A stretch of DNA of 64,000 bases, taken from contig JARUPZ010000036.1 of NCBI GenBank assembly GCA_031213475.1, forward strand, positions 3,453,359 to 3,517,358. The letters run 5' to 3'. Made by a program: the position numbers and the translations under genes. Positions 54,545 to 61,094 of this stretch are shown in pieces (the first letter of the stretch is position 1; every line of letters begins with the position of its first letter). The notes under the pieces were generated by a model that saw nothing but the letters and a program-made list of their open reading frames with translations, had not been told where the DNA came from and did not search any database. Origin of the DNA: Nereocystis luetkeana (lineage: Eukaryota; Sar; Phaeophyceae; Laminariales; Laminariaceae).

Positions 54545-55841
54545 GGTGGTGGTGGTGGTGTGTTCTTGTTGTTGTTCTTGTTGTTGCTGTTGTTGTCGTT
54601 GTTGTTGTTGCTGTTGTTGTAGTTGTTGTTTTTGTCGTTGTTGTGGTTGTTGTTGGTTGTTGTTGATGTTCTCACATTAACTCATCCCCCAACATCTGGT
54701 CCGTGGTCACAAGACCGGCCCCAACACTCCTACATCTATTAATTTATCAATTCATTAATTTGTTCATTTCGATTTATTTGTCGTTTTCACCCCCTTTATT
54801 TTGTTCGCCCTTCCTTCTTCCTCCTTCCTACCAATAGTCGTATCTCAGATCCGGGGTCACAAAGTATGATAGACTCTTCTCTCTCCTCCCTCCTGCCCAC
54901 TACGGTTGGTGCCTTGCTCTTTTGTCGCCACGAGAAGAAGAGCTTGGCCCTTTCTTCCCTTGCCGACTCACATCGGATCTGCCTGCATGTCATTCCGCGG
55001 CTGCATGCACAGCAGCAATGCATCGTAGCTCCCTGTATCGTACGCGGCCTTTCGGCCCCGGGTGTCATTTTGTTCCGTGGGCCGTTGCCGTCTTAGCTCC
55101 GTGGATGTTGGATGGCGTTGTGTCTGACCCAAACCCTTCTCTTTCGTTACTTGCTTGCTGTCTCTGCTTGCTTGCGTTCTTGCTTGCGCGCGTGCTTGCT
55201 TGCGTGCTCGCTGTCTTTGCTGTCTTCGCGTGCTCCCTTGCTGCCTTTGCTCGCTTGCTGTCTTCTCCCGGCTTGCTGTCTTCGCTTGCTTGCTTACTGT
55301 CTTTGCTTGCTTGCTGTCTTTGCTTGCTTGCCGTATTTTGCCTGCTTGCTGTCTTTGCTTGCTGTCTTTGCTTGCTTGCTTCCCATGCTTGCTTGCTGTT
55401 TTTTTTCTCGCTTGCTGCCTTTGCTCGTTTTTTGTGTGTCTTGTGCGCTGTTTTGTTCCGTCCTGCTCCTTGCTGTCCTGTTCTGTTATGTCTTATGCTA
55501 TGCTCTGCTCCGTGTGCTATGCTTTGCTATGCTATGCTCTGCTATGCCATGCCATGCTGTGCTGTGCTATGGTGTGGTATGCTGGGGTGGTATGCTGCGA
55601 TATGCGCCGCCACTCTACGCTTCTGTCCTGTTCTACGCCGCACTACACTATATGCTGTGCTGTACCATGCCATGCTATACTATGCCACACCGCATGCCCC
55701 TACCGCACCCTCAGAGGCGTAACCGAGACCATCAACGGCGTGGCTCTGCTAGTCCTTCTCGCCTTCAGCCTCTCCACCTTCGCCGGAGACCTCGGCATCG
55801 GGGCCCTCTTCCAGCGGATACTCGGGGGGGGCGTCAGATAG
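30126..55841 (+). CDS. Plastid-targeted site-2 protease (peptidase M50, RseP/ARASP-like), nine exons
   Basis: A membrane zinc protease that cuts substrates inside the bilayer. Plant relatives sit in plastid membranes and affect chloroplast development. Coding exons: 30126-30344, 35341-35628, 37195-37307, 37854-37992, 44068-44162, 44766-44868, 48815-49005, 50692-50883, 55715-55841, giving 488 residues. Visible parts: signal peptide with VSA|F (about 1-22); a first membrane segment running into HEAGH (134-138; zinc ligands H134/H138, base E135); GGFVSFPNN after it; a second membrane segment (about 213-230); a PDZ domain (about 245-320); and NSLPVPGLDGG with the third zinc ligand D428 inside a third membrane segment. 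A fourth segment and a stop follow. Order, spacing and length fit the plant plastid members. All phases agree except exon 2/3. An earlier in-frame ATG at 30087 would add 13 residues. Introns total about 24 kb and carry LINEs, MITEs and minisatellites. Confidence 0.93.
30530..30568 (+). repeat. Short GGGTC array in intron 1
   Basis: Seven or eight GGGTC/TGGTC units. No matching GACCC arm was found, so this may be a truncated foldback element. Confidence 0.6.
31556..31692. repeat. (CAG/CAA)n microsatellites in intron 1
   Basis: AGCAACAGCAGCAACAGC runs at 31556-31585 and 31649-31692. Confidence 0.85.
31748..31852 (-). mobile_element. MITE M1 copy 19 (intron 1)
   Basis: TTACGGGGGACCATAGTAAA to CTATGCCCCCCCGCAA, flanked by TA. 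Confidence 0.85.
32095..32174 (+). mobile_element. LINE 3' end fragment (copy 0) in intron 1
   Basis: AACGGATGCGTGGTGAATGG, then TAATGACCAAGCAAGCAAC, matches the C-terminus found at the ends of the three longer LINE copies. It ends in the same TACGCCCC plus C-run tail. Confidence 0.7.
32508..32620 (-). mobile_element. MITE M1 copy 20 inside LINE copy 1
   Basis: TTACGGGGGGTCATAGTTAA to CTATGGTCCCCCGTAA. The core has TACCCTGGTA where the consensus has a single TA. Confidence 0.85.
33007..33103. mobile_element. MITE M2 inside LINE copy 1
   Basis: TCAACCCCTTTAGAGCCGC to TTCTAAAGAGGTTGA. Confidence 0.9.
33982..34080. mobile_element. MITE M2 inside LINE copy 2 (first)
   Basis: ATACCCTTTTAGGACCGC to GTTCTAAAGGGGTTAA. 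Confidence 0.85.
34104..34210. mobile_element. MITE M2 inside LINE copy 2 (second)
   Basis: TCAACCCTTTTAGGACTGC to TTCTGAACGGGTTAA, with the GGGGACAATTGGGGACAAG loop variant. Confidence 0.85.
34418..34508. mobile_element. MITE M2 inside LINE copy 2 (third)
   Basis: CTTTAGTACCGCAGTCCCG to GTTCTGAAAGGGTTGA. Confidence 0.8.
35341..35628 (+). CDS. Protease exon 2: first membrane segment and HEAGH
   Basis: Starts after TATTATAG| and encodes a serine/alanine-rich lead, the segment APILGAIGVLALVITL, HEAGH, then a GIRVETFSIGLGPKLLSY block typical of the family. Homology places the end at SGGEK (35628), but the nearest GT lies one base later. The downstream open frame up to 35850 is a purine-rich intron sequence. 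Confidence 0.9.
35690..35880 (+). repeat. Purine-only G-rich tract at the start of intron 2
   Basis: Nearly all G and A with many runs of three or more G. It follows exon 2 directly. Confidence 0.8.
35951..36012 (+). pseudogene. Possible degenerate copy of the HEAGH exon segment in intron 2
   Basis: CTGGTGATCAC is identical to exon 2, and the next bases (CTCTGAGAGAGGCC) parallel CGCTGCACGAGGCG. One frame reads LSGLVITLREAEP beside the exon's VLALVITLHEAGH. The similarity covers about 25 bp and could be chance. Confidence 0.25.
36016..36058. repeat. (GAACC)n array in intron 2
   Basis: About eight GAACC units, the complement of the GGTTC array at 61.8 kb. Confidence 0.9.
36680..37135. repeat. 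GGT/GTT-rich low-complexity tract in intron 2
   Basis: Irregular GGTGTT and GGTGGT runs just before exon 3. Antisense frames rich in H, T and P come from this composition. Confidence 0.9.
37195..37307 (+). CDS. Protease exon 3
   Basis: Follows CTCTACCAG| and encodes YTLRAIPVGGFVSFPNN, then DDPDLLYNR. The GGFV-FP motif sits just after the first membrane helix in this family. The donor is AACCG|GTAAGG, phase 2. Confidence 0.93.
37854..37992 (+). CDS. Protease exon 4: second membrane segment
   Basis: Follows CCGCTATAG|. The split arginine codon is completed, then GVVVAAGVVVNFLLAWACIF (membrane) and HYAPGVIINE, the first PDZ strand. The donor is GAG|GTGGGT, phase 0. Confidence 0.93.
38218..38240. 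repeat. Short telomere-like CCCTAA pair in intron 4
   Basis: TTAACCCTAACCCTGACCC, two CCCTAA units and a degenerate third. Too short to mean more than a chance or repair insert. Confidence 0.4.
38929..39121. mobile_element. Foldback element P2 in intron 4
   Basis: The left end CATGGCTGTTAACGAGTC and right end CGCGAAGAGCCCTG are inverted. The inner arms are GGGTC pentamers and GACCC pentamers. About 190 bp, unexpanded form of the family. Confidence 0.65.
39122..39621. other. Intron 4 sequence, unrecognised
   Basis: No repeat family or coding signal. Confidence 0.4.
39622..39830 (+). mobile_element. MITE M1 copy 21, split by M2 (intron 4)
   Basis: TTACGGGGGACCATAGTAAA to CTATGCCCCCCCGTAA. 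The core has TACCACCTGGTA where the consensus has one TA. An M2 sits in the right arm at its TTAA. Confidence 0.92.
39717..39814. mobile_element. MITE M2 nested in M1 with exact TTAA duplication
   Basis: The M1 arm normally reads GTCCTATTAACTATG. Here it reads GTCCTATTAA, then M2, then TTAACTATG. This is direct evidence that M2 duplicates TTAA on insertion. Confidence 0.95.
39909..39931. repeat. Poly-C tract
   Basis: An uninterrupted run of more than twenty C in intron 4. Confidence 0.95.
39932..41080. other. Intron 4 sequence, unrecognised
   Basis: Contains a CTG run (40173-40208). Otherwise no family or coding signal. Confidence 0.4.
41081..41186 (-). mobile_element. MITE M1 copy 22 (intron 4)
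   Basis: GTCCGGGGGACCATGGTAAA to TTACTATGGGCCCCCGTA. Confidence 0.8.
41187..42214. other. Intron 4 sequence, unrecognised
   Basis: CAG and CTG clusters near 41455-41545. No recognisable gene. Confidence 0.4.
42215..42850 (+). repeat. Dispersed repeat C, copy 2, with internal duplication (intron 4)
   Basis: The left ~260 bp (from CGGCAGACATCGAGCGAC) is repeated at 42476 (from CTTGACATCGATCGAC), each ending in CCTCGGTCGGTGATA-TG. The remainder matches 15405-15860 in opposite orientation. Confidence 0.65.
42855..43105 (-). repeat. Repeat D, copy 7 (intron 4), without micro-insertions
   Basis: On the minus strand: AGAAGTTATGTGGTCACAAAG and CTGGATACGACAGGCACGAC. These are the unoccupied states of the two sites carrying CCWGG in the 26.5-kb copy. 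Confidence 0.85.
43178..43284. mobile_element. MITE M2 copy (intron 4)
   Basis: TTAACCCTTTTAGGACTGC to GTTCTAAAGGGGTTAA. Confidence 0.9.
43745..43841. mobile_element. MITE M2 copy (intron 4)
   Basis: TTAACCCTTTTAGAACTGC to GTCCTGAAAGGGTTAA. Confidence 0.92.
44068..44162 (+). CDS. Protease exon 5: PDZ core
   Basis: Follows TTGACGGCAG| and encodes ISDPKGGAAAAGFRPKD, then VFLSINGNAL, matching the AAxAG-x-x-P-x-D-x-I-xx-INGxxL signature of PDZ domains in this protease family. The donor is AGCAC|GTGAGT, phase 2. Confidence 0.93.
44310..44382. repeat. (GGTTC)n array in intron 5
   Basis: About fourteen GGTTC units grading into TTTGC repeats. Confidence 0.95.
44766..44868 (+). CDS. Protease exon 6: end of PDZ
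   Basis: Follows TTTGCCTTCAG| and completes a split threonine. It encodes SLEKAVKAIRASEGKP, then VAVELLRDGAKPVVRTVK. The donor is CAAG|GTGAGG, phase 0. Confidence 0.93.
44919..46045 (+). repeat. ~75-bp minisatellite in intron 6
   Basis: About fourteen units, each containing TTGACGGT-TAGCAGTGG, then TTGTGACCCGTCAAGGT, then AGACTTATTAGTAGTATAC. TTGACGG and CCGTCAA in each unit can pair. It starts about 50 bp after exon 6. Confidence 0.9.
46046..46658. other. Intron 6 sequence, unrecognised
   Basis: No coding or family signal, except a probable half M2 (TTCTAAAAGAGGTTAA) at its right edge. Confidence 0.4.
46659..46764. mobile_element. MITE M2 copy (intron 6)
   Basis: TTAACCCCTTTAAACTCC to GTCCTAAAAGGGTTAA. 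Confidence 0.9.
47300..47404 (-). mobile_element. MITE M1 copy 23 (intron 6)
   Basis: CACGGAAGACCATACTAAAC to CTATGCCCCCCCGTAA. Confidence 0.8.
47917..48177 (+). mobile_element. MITE M1 copy 24 with internal amplification (intron 6)
   Basis: The outer ends are normal (CACGGGGGGGCGTATTAAAT and ATATGGTCCCCCGTCAA). The segment TAGGACCAAATATTGTT, then GTAAAAATAGCGAAAT, occurs four times between them, and a TACCAGGTA lies inside (48035). Confidence 0.85.
48815..49005 (+). CDS. Protease exon 7
   Basis: Follows CTAAAAAG|, a weak acceptor with a purine-rich edge. It encodes TAMGPSGKYTIGVLLAPHLE, then the amphipathic stretch between PDZ and third membrane helix (FEETAMLTTKTLDSFVHLV). The donor is GGCGT|GTGAGT, phase 2. 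Confidence 0.88.
49015..49070. repeat. G-run at the start of intron 7
   Basis: GAGAGAG then more than twenty G, directly after the exon 7 donor. Confidence 0.95.
49085..49310 (+). repeat. Dispersed repeat K, copy 1 (intron 7)
   Basis: GTCGTATGACCGTAGACCCTC, CATTGCTTGC, CACCAAGCGCGAAGCG and CTTGTGAGGCGGACTTGCA are shared in order with 56750-56950. A G-run precedes both copies. Confidence 0.75.
49480..49580. repeat. (GGT/GGA)n microsatellite (intron 7)
   Basis: GGTGGTGGAGATGGTGATG-type repeats ending in a pure GGT run. Confidence 0.9.
50040..50215. repeat. C-rich CCCACCCC tract (intron 7)
   Basis: Irregular CCCCACCCCGCCC repeats over about 170 bp. Confidence 0.85.
50526..50643 (+). mobile_element. 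MITE M1 copy 25, close upstream of exon 8
   Basis: CACGGGGGACCATGGTGAAT to GTAGTCCCCCGTAA. The right arm reads GGTCCTACCAGGATATTTAA, where the consensus has GGTCCTATTTA. It lies 48 bp before exon 8, so it may overlap the branch-point region. Confidence 0.85.
50692..50883 (+). CDS. Protease exon 8: third zinc ligand
   Basis: Follows CGGGAGGCAG|. It encodes GPVEIVKVGAEVATED, then ALLQFAAVISVNLAVIN, then SLPVPGLDGGQMVFVLAEL. GLDGG supplies the aspartate zinc ligand. This is the stretch most like the plant plastid enzymes. The donor is GAGCG|GTGCGC, phase 2. Confidence 0.95.
50945..51085. repeat. (CTGT/CTGC)n microsatellite (intron 8)
   Basis: GTCTGTCTGTCTG then CCTGCCTGCCTG runs. Confidence 0.95.
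51272..51495 (-). mobile_element. SINE-A relative (degenerate, intron 8)
   Basis: CTCTGGACCAGCCGTGGTCACAG and, farther on, TTCGTCGACTTTTGCC plus AACTCACACTCTCGCGCTT are in SINE-A order. About 130 bp between them do not match the family. Confidence 0.5.
51665..51915. repeat. Repeat E, copy (intron 8)
   Basis: CATGATCTACTGGTAGATCA, GAGAGGTTGCGCAGGATCTG, GGCTCCCACCC. Confidence 0.45.
52135..53640 (+). mobile_element. LINE, longest copy, with end of the reverse transcriptase (intron 8)
   Basis: Reaches farther 5' than the intron 1 copies and includes the polymerase active-site region. It reads LMSAGDFMG where active non-LTR enzymes have (F/Y)ADD, so a catalytic aspartate is replaced and the enzyme is dead. 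It continues through the MDxIL block (52521) and the zinc-knuckle CPCGK...H...C (53270-53325), to VGGVSIRSRNG-like sequence and the C-rich tail (53622-53645). Frameshifts are present. Its acidic linker contains an expanded GGA array. Confidence 0.85.
53166..53258. repeat. (GGA)n array inside the LINE
   Basis: About thirty GGA units encoding polyglutamate, exactly where the sister LINE copies have a short EEEE linker before DAQ-CPCGK. Confidence 0.95.
53800..53850. repeat. AT-rich (TATA)n palindromic stretch
   Basis: Alternating TATATA on both sides of CCAATATATATAAAAAT. Confidence 0.7.
54448..54660. repeat. (GTT)n and (GGT)n microsatellites (intron 8)
   Basis: A long GTT/GCT run, then ten GGT units, then TTGTT-CTTGTT runs. 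Confidence 0.95.
54790..55000 (-). mobile_element. SINE-B relative (degenerate, intron 8)
   Basis: TCGTATCTCAGATCCGGGGTC, GTCGCCACGAGAAGA, CTTGCCGACTCACATCGGAT in SINE-B order. Confidence 0.55.
55140..55420. repeat. CTTGCTGTCTTTG low-complexity repeat (intron 8)
   Basis: Tandem CTTGCTTGCTGTCTTTG-like units, then TATGC-type repeats up to 55690. Long open frames here are artefacts of the repeat. Confidence 0.85.
55715..55841 (+). CDS. Protease exon 9: last membrane segment and stop
   Basis: Follows GCACCCTCAG| and completes a split arginine. It encodes GVTETINGVALLVLLAFSLS, then TFAGDLGIGALFQRILGG, and stops at TAG (55839-55841). The 3' side begins with a purine-rich G tract. Confidence 0.92.
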
Positions 55842-56109
55842 GAAGGAGGGGGGGGAAAGAAGGGAGGGGCGAGGCCCCCGCTCAACGTAATTTGGACATA
55901 ACTGTTTATTACGGTATAGACCTTTCGTGTTAATTGGCCCGCTCACTTTTTAGGCCACCCCCAGCAGGAGGGAGGGAGGGAGGGGGGGGGATGCTGCTGC
56001 TCAGCATATTGATATGGCTGTTATTTATTTATTAATATGCATCTATCGTACTAATTGACCCGCATTGTTTTTTTTCTGTATCGGCTTTGGAACCGCCACT
56101 ATGATAGAC

Positions 56110-56400
56110 GGCCGCGAAGCGCTCGGGAGGCCGCCGGCGAAATTGACATGATATGTGAAGCACACTTGAAACGGCCCCAAATCCGCCGCGAAACGGCCGT
56201 TAAACGGCCGTGAAGCGGTCGTGAAGCGGCCGTGAAGCGGCCGTGAAACCGTCGTGCGAAACAATCGTGTGAAATGGTCGTCCGTGTGAAACGGCCGCAA
56301 AACCCCTCGCGAAACGGTCTTCAAACGGTCGTTAAGCGAGCGTAAAACGGTCGTTCGAATGGATTGTGTCAAATGCTGTAGTCGAGAAACGGCCGCAAAA
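56110..56400. repeat. CGTGAAACGGC minisatellite
   Basis: About twenty degenerate units of 10-12 bp (GTGAAGCGGCC, GTTAAACGGCC, GCGAAACGGTC). Confidence 0.85.
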
Positions 56401-56749
56401 CAACGAGTGGCATCTCACCGATGCGACGAGAGGAAGGGTGTACGTACAGCAGCACAAGTAAGGGTCGCCATTCTGGTGCGCGCGGGATGCACGAAGGTCC
56501 TTACAATGAAGACAGTGCCAACACGAACACCTCCACGCACTCGCCATCTACCGGCAGGTCGGACTGCGCTTCGTGTGATCCGCGCTGGAATTGTTAAAAG
56601 CATGTTGTGTTAGATAGTTGCCCCCCCCCCCCCTCCCCTCTTTTTGAAGCTCCAAAATGGGGTTTTATAACCTTCGAGGGGAAACTCGACGAGAGGGAAG
56701 AAAGTGCGGCACTTTTTCGTAGTGAGGGGAGGGGGGGGGGGGGGGGGGT

Positions 56750-56950
56750 AGTCGTATGACCATAAACCCTGGCCTCCCTACAGTGCCGAGACGGAGCATG
56801 TCGGGTGTTCACAGACCAGGCAGACATTGCTTGCACCAAGCGCGAAGCGCCGTGAGGCGTCCGGCGAGTCGCAGAAAGGGTGAGCTGCATCTTACTAGAA
56901 GCCGCTCGTGAGGCGGACTTGCATATGGACGAAGGCTTCTAAAAGAGTTC
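56750..56950 (+). repeat. Dispersed repeat K, copy 2
   Basis: Collinear with 49085-49310. Preceded by a G-run (56728-56748). Confidence 0.75.
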
Positions 56951-57140
56951 ATTTAATTTCCGGGGGGCGGGGGGGGGGGGGGGGGGGGGGGATAAGAGCC
57001 TGGCTTGTGATCCCGTAATTGAGATACGACGAGTACTACTGCTACTGCTACTATAAAATACTACTGCTACGTACTGCTGCTTTAAGGAGAGAGAGAGAGA
57101 GAGAAGAATGGCGAAGATATTAAAGGGGAAAGACAAAAAA

Positions 57141-57914
57141 GAATGAAGAATATTAAAAAGAAAGGAGAGACCCCAAGTGCTGTACGAGTAATCGTGCGGG
57201 TTATTGTACGGTCCCCCACCCGGCATCATGTTGATGAGCTAAGATCGTACAGGAAGCTATCGTGAGAAAATATCTACTGCTTTAGAGCATACAGCAGTGT
57301 GGGCATCGATGGTGGGTCCGATTGGCCTTTCAGACGTTGCATCACGCGGCTTGCAGCGTTGAGAATCGACCGCTCGATCTGTTGAGTTCACACAGCTGAC
57401 GTGGGTCGGGTTTTTCTTCTTCCCATCGAACGTTGAAATGCTCCCTCCGGCAAGCTCCGAGTGCAGCAGCTTCGTCCGGCCGGCTTTATCACCGTCTTCT
57501 CGGCGGGGTACGGCCGGTCACCTCTGTTGAAAAAAGGACGCTGCTGCAGCAACAATGACCCAAACACGGGCGGTCCCGGGCGATGTACTCTCGGGAATGA
57601 TCTTCGGGTGGAATCACAACAAGTAGTACATAAAACTCTGTATCCTCACGTCAGGAACTTTTTGATGGAATGTTAGCATACAACATGGGCTCATATTTTG
57701 GAACATAGTGGTAGCTGTTTTGGTTGTATAGCACTGCCCAGTCGTCTAGTCTATATGCACTTGGAGTCGACGTGACTAAGTAGGCCGGCGGATAGGGTTA
57801 TATATGGTCGGTGGGTCTCTTAATAGCCAACATAGTAGCACTACTACATACGTACGAGTACTGCTGTGGTTTCAATGCTCTCTCTATTTGGTTGCTTCGC
57901 CCGTTTCGAGATAA
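57141..57914. other. No gene recognised
   Basis: A 71-codon plus-strand frame (57461-57676) is open but shows no domain. I leave it uncalled. Confidence 0.4.
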
Positions 57915-58002
57915 CGACTTTTTAGAACTGCAGTCCCGTTTGGGGGACAAGCCACTCAAGTTCTAAGTTGTCCTCAAAACGGGACTGGAGTTCTAAAAGG
58001 CC
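57915..58002. mobile_element. MITE M2 copy (degenerate)
   Basis: CTTTTTAGAACTGCAGTCCC to GGAGTTCTAAAAGGCCG. The last M2 of the window. Confidence 0.75.
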
Positions 58003-58229
58003 GAACAAAAACATCCACCACGAAAGAAAGACACAAATAATGCCGCCATTCATTCCACAAGCTGTCGTAACTAACTGGTAAGCGCTACGTGTGAGTACAC
58101 TCTATCCGAGAACATGAGCTCCGTTTGCTACTCATGAAATATGTCAGACGGGGCACATATTGCCGTTCAGGACGAACCTAAAAGGGTTTGCAACACCCAA
58201 CAAAATCACCCGCTCTAGTCAAGTTTGCA

Positions 58230-58510
58230 CAGCTCAGATACATCATCCGCAGATCATGATCTAGATCTTTCAGGGCATATATGTAGATAGATAGATGGAT
58301 AGATAATCTGTTCCTGATCCTGTATGGTCTACCACAGTAGTAGTAGCTCGTGTTCGCTGGTGGGGTCCGTATACTCGGCATGATCTACGAGAGACTACAG
58401 TAAGCAGATCCTGTACAACCTCTCACAGGGGCAGGTAGGTGATAAACTACCGTAAATGATCTACCAGAAGACAGATAGATATGTCATGATCTGTCTGTAA
58501 GAGGTGTGAA
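58230..58510. repeat. Repeat E, copy
   Basis: CAGATCATGATCTAGATC, AGATAGATAGATGGATAG, CATGATCTACGAGAGACTAC, TGTCATGATCTGTCTG. Confidence 0.5.
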
Positions 58511-59118
58511 GCGTTTGACCTGTTGACCCTGTCATTTTAGCTCACGGGAGCAGGGGGGGGAGGAGTCGACGGTCAAACACAGTGGAGCATATGCAGCAGG
58601 TATATTATATCTGCATGACTCGCACCTTGCAAAGCCAAGTATCGACCAACAGCTCGTGGGTTTTGAGGAGCCGCGTCTTCGACTCATTCATGTTCTAGTT
58701 TGTGGAATCGGGGTTTCCATAAATTTCCCATAATTCTGCGTATACGGCTGATCAGAGTGGGCTAGTGTTATGATATTGCCCTGAATTAAGCTGTATTTTT
58801 TTTTTTTAATCCTCCTTGGAGATCTGGGTAAAGAAATGATAATTACCTGGGTTCCAGTATTGGGATCGTATTTGTAGTACTTGGGAGGCGGATCTCACAT
58901 GGAAAACCAGGGGTTTTCCCAGGGAGGCACGAGCCTGGCTCTCAGTCTCCGCGTGCACGAAAGGAATACAGTTCCTCTTCTTCTATCTCTACGCAAACGA
59001 CACATGTGAGTGAGTACCGACGAATACCGACGACTTAATAGGCAAACCTGTCCAGGAATACAAAGTGTCCCGACCTTGATAATAACAAATGGCGTCATCG
59101 GCAGTACATGCTGTTGGT

Positions 59119-59144
59119 CGTGAGTTCGAATCTCACGCCCACCA
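59119..59144 (+). repeat. tRNA-derived fragment (T-arm and acceptor 3' strand)
   Basis: GTGAG-TTCGAAT-CTCAC forms a perfect T-arm and GCCCACCA follows as an acceptor 3' strand. The partner GGTGGGC is missing upstream, so this is a fragment or SINE head and not a working tRNA gene. Confidence 0.5.
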
Positions 59145-59578
59145 TGAAATCGCTTTTTATAGAAACGTGAATTTCCGCACGCCCAGAATCTGAAAAAATA
59201 CTTCTGGATCCCCAAAACTTGAAACCGTGTGGTCGTGGCACGCCAACCCGTATATCCGGCCCATTCCAGGGGGGGGAGAGTGTTGTAAGGCTTAGTAGAT
59301 TGGGTAGGCGATTGGTTAACCTTTCACCGGTAGCCCAACGGACCAAGACCTTAACGTTCTGGAGCTAAAACGTGCATACTGGTATGTATATACGAAGGTG
59401 GCTTGTTTGAAACGTTACATACAAATGGAAAACCAGCTATTAATAGCTACCGGGGCCGGTTCTCCAGTATGCAACCATGCAGCTCCTTTTAGGGACCCGG
59501 ACATATCGTCCAACACCATGCCAGGTGCGATGTTATCAATGATCTACAGCGGTAGAGGCCTTGCGAAGCAGCTTATAC

Positions 59579-60156
59579 CAGGGCTGTTCACGGACCGGGT
59601 AAACTCTCGCGGGTCGGGTCAGGTCTGGTCGGGTCGGGCCTGGTCGGGTCGGGTCGGGTCGGGTCGGGTCGGGTCGGGTCGGGTCGGGTCGGGTCGGGTC
59701 GGGTCGGGTCGGGTCGGGTCGGGTCGGGTCGGGTCGGGTCGGGTCGGGTCGGGTCGGGTCGGGTCGGGTCGGGTCGGGTCGGGTCGGGTCGGGTCGGGTC
59801 GGGTCGGGTCGGGTCGGGTCGGGTCGGGTCGGGTCGGGTCGGGTCGGGTCGGGTCGGGTCGGGTCGGGTCGGGTCGGGTCGGGTCGGGTCGGGTCGGGTC
59901 GGGTCGGGTCGGGTCGGGTCGGGTCGGGTCGGGTCGGGTCGGGTCGGGTCGGGTCGGGTCGGGTCGGGTCGGGTCGGGTCGGGTCGGGTCGGGTCGGGTC
60001 GGGTCGGGTCGGGTCAGGTCGGGTCGGGTCGGGTCGGGTAAAAATGTGATCCGACTCGACCCCACCCGCGAGAGTTTGAAAACCTTTAGACTCAACCTGA
60101 CCCGACCCGAACCGACCCGACTCGACCCGACCAGATTCGACCCGGTTGTACCCAGG
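59579..60156. mobile_element. Foldback element P3 with expanded GGGTC arm
   Basis: The left end CAGGGCTGTTCACGGACCGG is near identical to P1. AAACTCTCGCGGG (left) is inverted in CCCGCGAGAGTTT (right), and GACCC pentamers form the right arm before CCCAG. The left arm has grown into about 79 GGGTC units. The 269-codon frame across it is a repeat artefact. Confidence 0.65.
59646..60038. repeat. (GGGTC)n array, about 79 units
   Basis: Homogeneous apart from one GGGTCAGGTC variant near the right end. Confidence 0.98.
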
Positions 60157-60584
60157 AACACGACATGGTACATTGAGGAGATCAATGCCGGGAAGGGATC
60201 CTGGTAGTGGGGCATTGAGACATCGGGATAATGTGTGAGCCCACAGAAATCCCTCGTAGTAGTGTAGCTCCTTGTTAGGCGAGTCGACTGGAGAGCTCGG
60301 GAATAACACAAGAGAGTTCCGTGTTATTGTCTGGAGTCAACCACGCGTTCCCGTGCCAGCTACGTCTTTACCTTTGGAGATGAATCAGCACTAGGCCCCC
60401 AGAGGGGCTAGCAAGGGTCGTTGTGATATGAGAGCTCCCCCCCCCCTAATTTCCAAAAATTGTGAAGTAATTTCAAAATATGTGAATTTCAACACAGGAG
60501 GGCAAAAAATCAGGAACGTTGAATTTCACGAACTTGGAAAAATTTCACAATTTTTGGAAAAACAACTCTCTGTCAACAACAGCC

Positions 60585-60650
60585 CTAATTAGAACCTTTC
60601 GACAGCACTCCAGACCCGCTTCAAGGTGTCAACCCTTCAATGCGCTCGAA
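60585..60650 (+). repeat. Repeat L, single unit
   Basis: TTAGAACCTTTCGACAGCAC, then CCAGACCCGCTTCAAGG, as in the tandem block at 61.1 kb. Confidence 0.65.
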
Positions 60651-60924
60651 CTCGCAGCTGGTATATTTTCAGAACAAACAAAAAGTTTTTGCATCCATCT
60701 CGCCTTTTTTTCAGCTCGTAGGCTACAATCTCACCCCCCTCAGTACCCGTGGGCTACGGGCTGCATGGTGTGACAGGGTAACCCCCCCTCCGAACGGCGG
60801 GAGGTTTGGGGCGTCGGTACAGTACACGGCCGTACGGTGACCTACCCGCTTCGTTTCAATACTTGGGGGACAAGGGAGCTATGTTTTTAGGGGCGCGCGC
60901 GCAAGCGATTCAATAAAAGAAACG

Positions 60925-61000
60925 CTCGGAGTGAGATTCGAACCCGTGCCCACGACGACGTCAAACGTGAAGATGTTACCTGCTGAGCAATAGTGGTAAT
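60925..61000 (-). repeat. tRNA-like sequence (probable SINE head)
   Basis: On the minus strand: A-box-like TTGCTCAGCAGGT, and a B-box GGTTCGAATCT 45 bp on. The acceptor and T stems do not pair well, so it is not a functional tRNA gene. Confidence 0.45.
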
Positions 61001-61094
61001 ATACCGATCGATTACCCAGCCCAGGGCAAATCCTTGTAACAAATAGTCGTCGGTTTCGTTTTCCTATGACTCGATTTCTCTTAACGTTTAATAA

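Noticed and set aside
54922-55933. Leucine/cysteine-rich frames of 228-273 codons before protease exon 9
   Set aside because: They arise from CTTGC/TATGC low-complexity DNA inside intron 8, and three overlapping frames are open at once. Only the final 127 bp is exon.
59398-60311. Open frames of 230-269 codons on both strands across the GGGTC array
   Set aside because: Same artefact; GSGRV and DPTRP repeats come from the pentamer.
59119-61000. Two functional tRNA genes at 59.1 and 60.95 kb
   Set aside because: B-boxes are good but the acceptor stems do not pair, so they look like tRNA-derived fragments.
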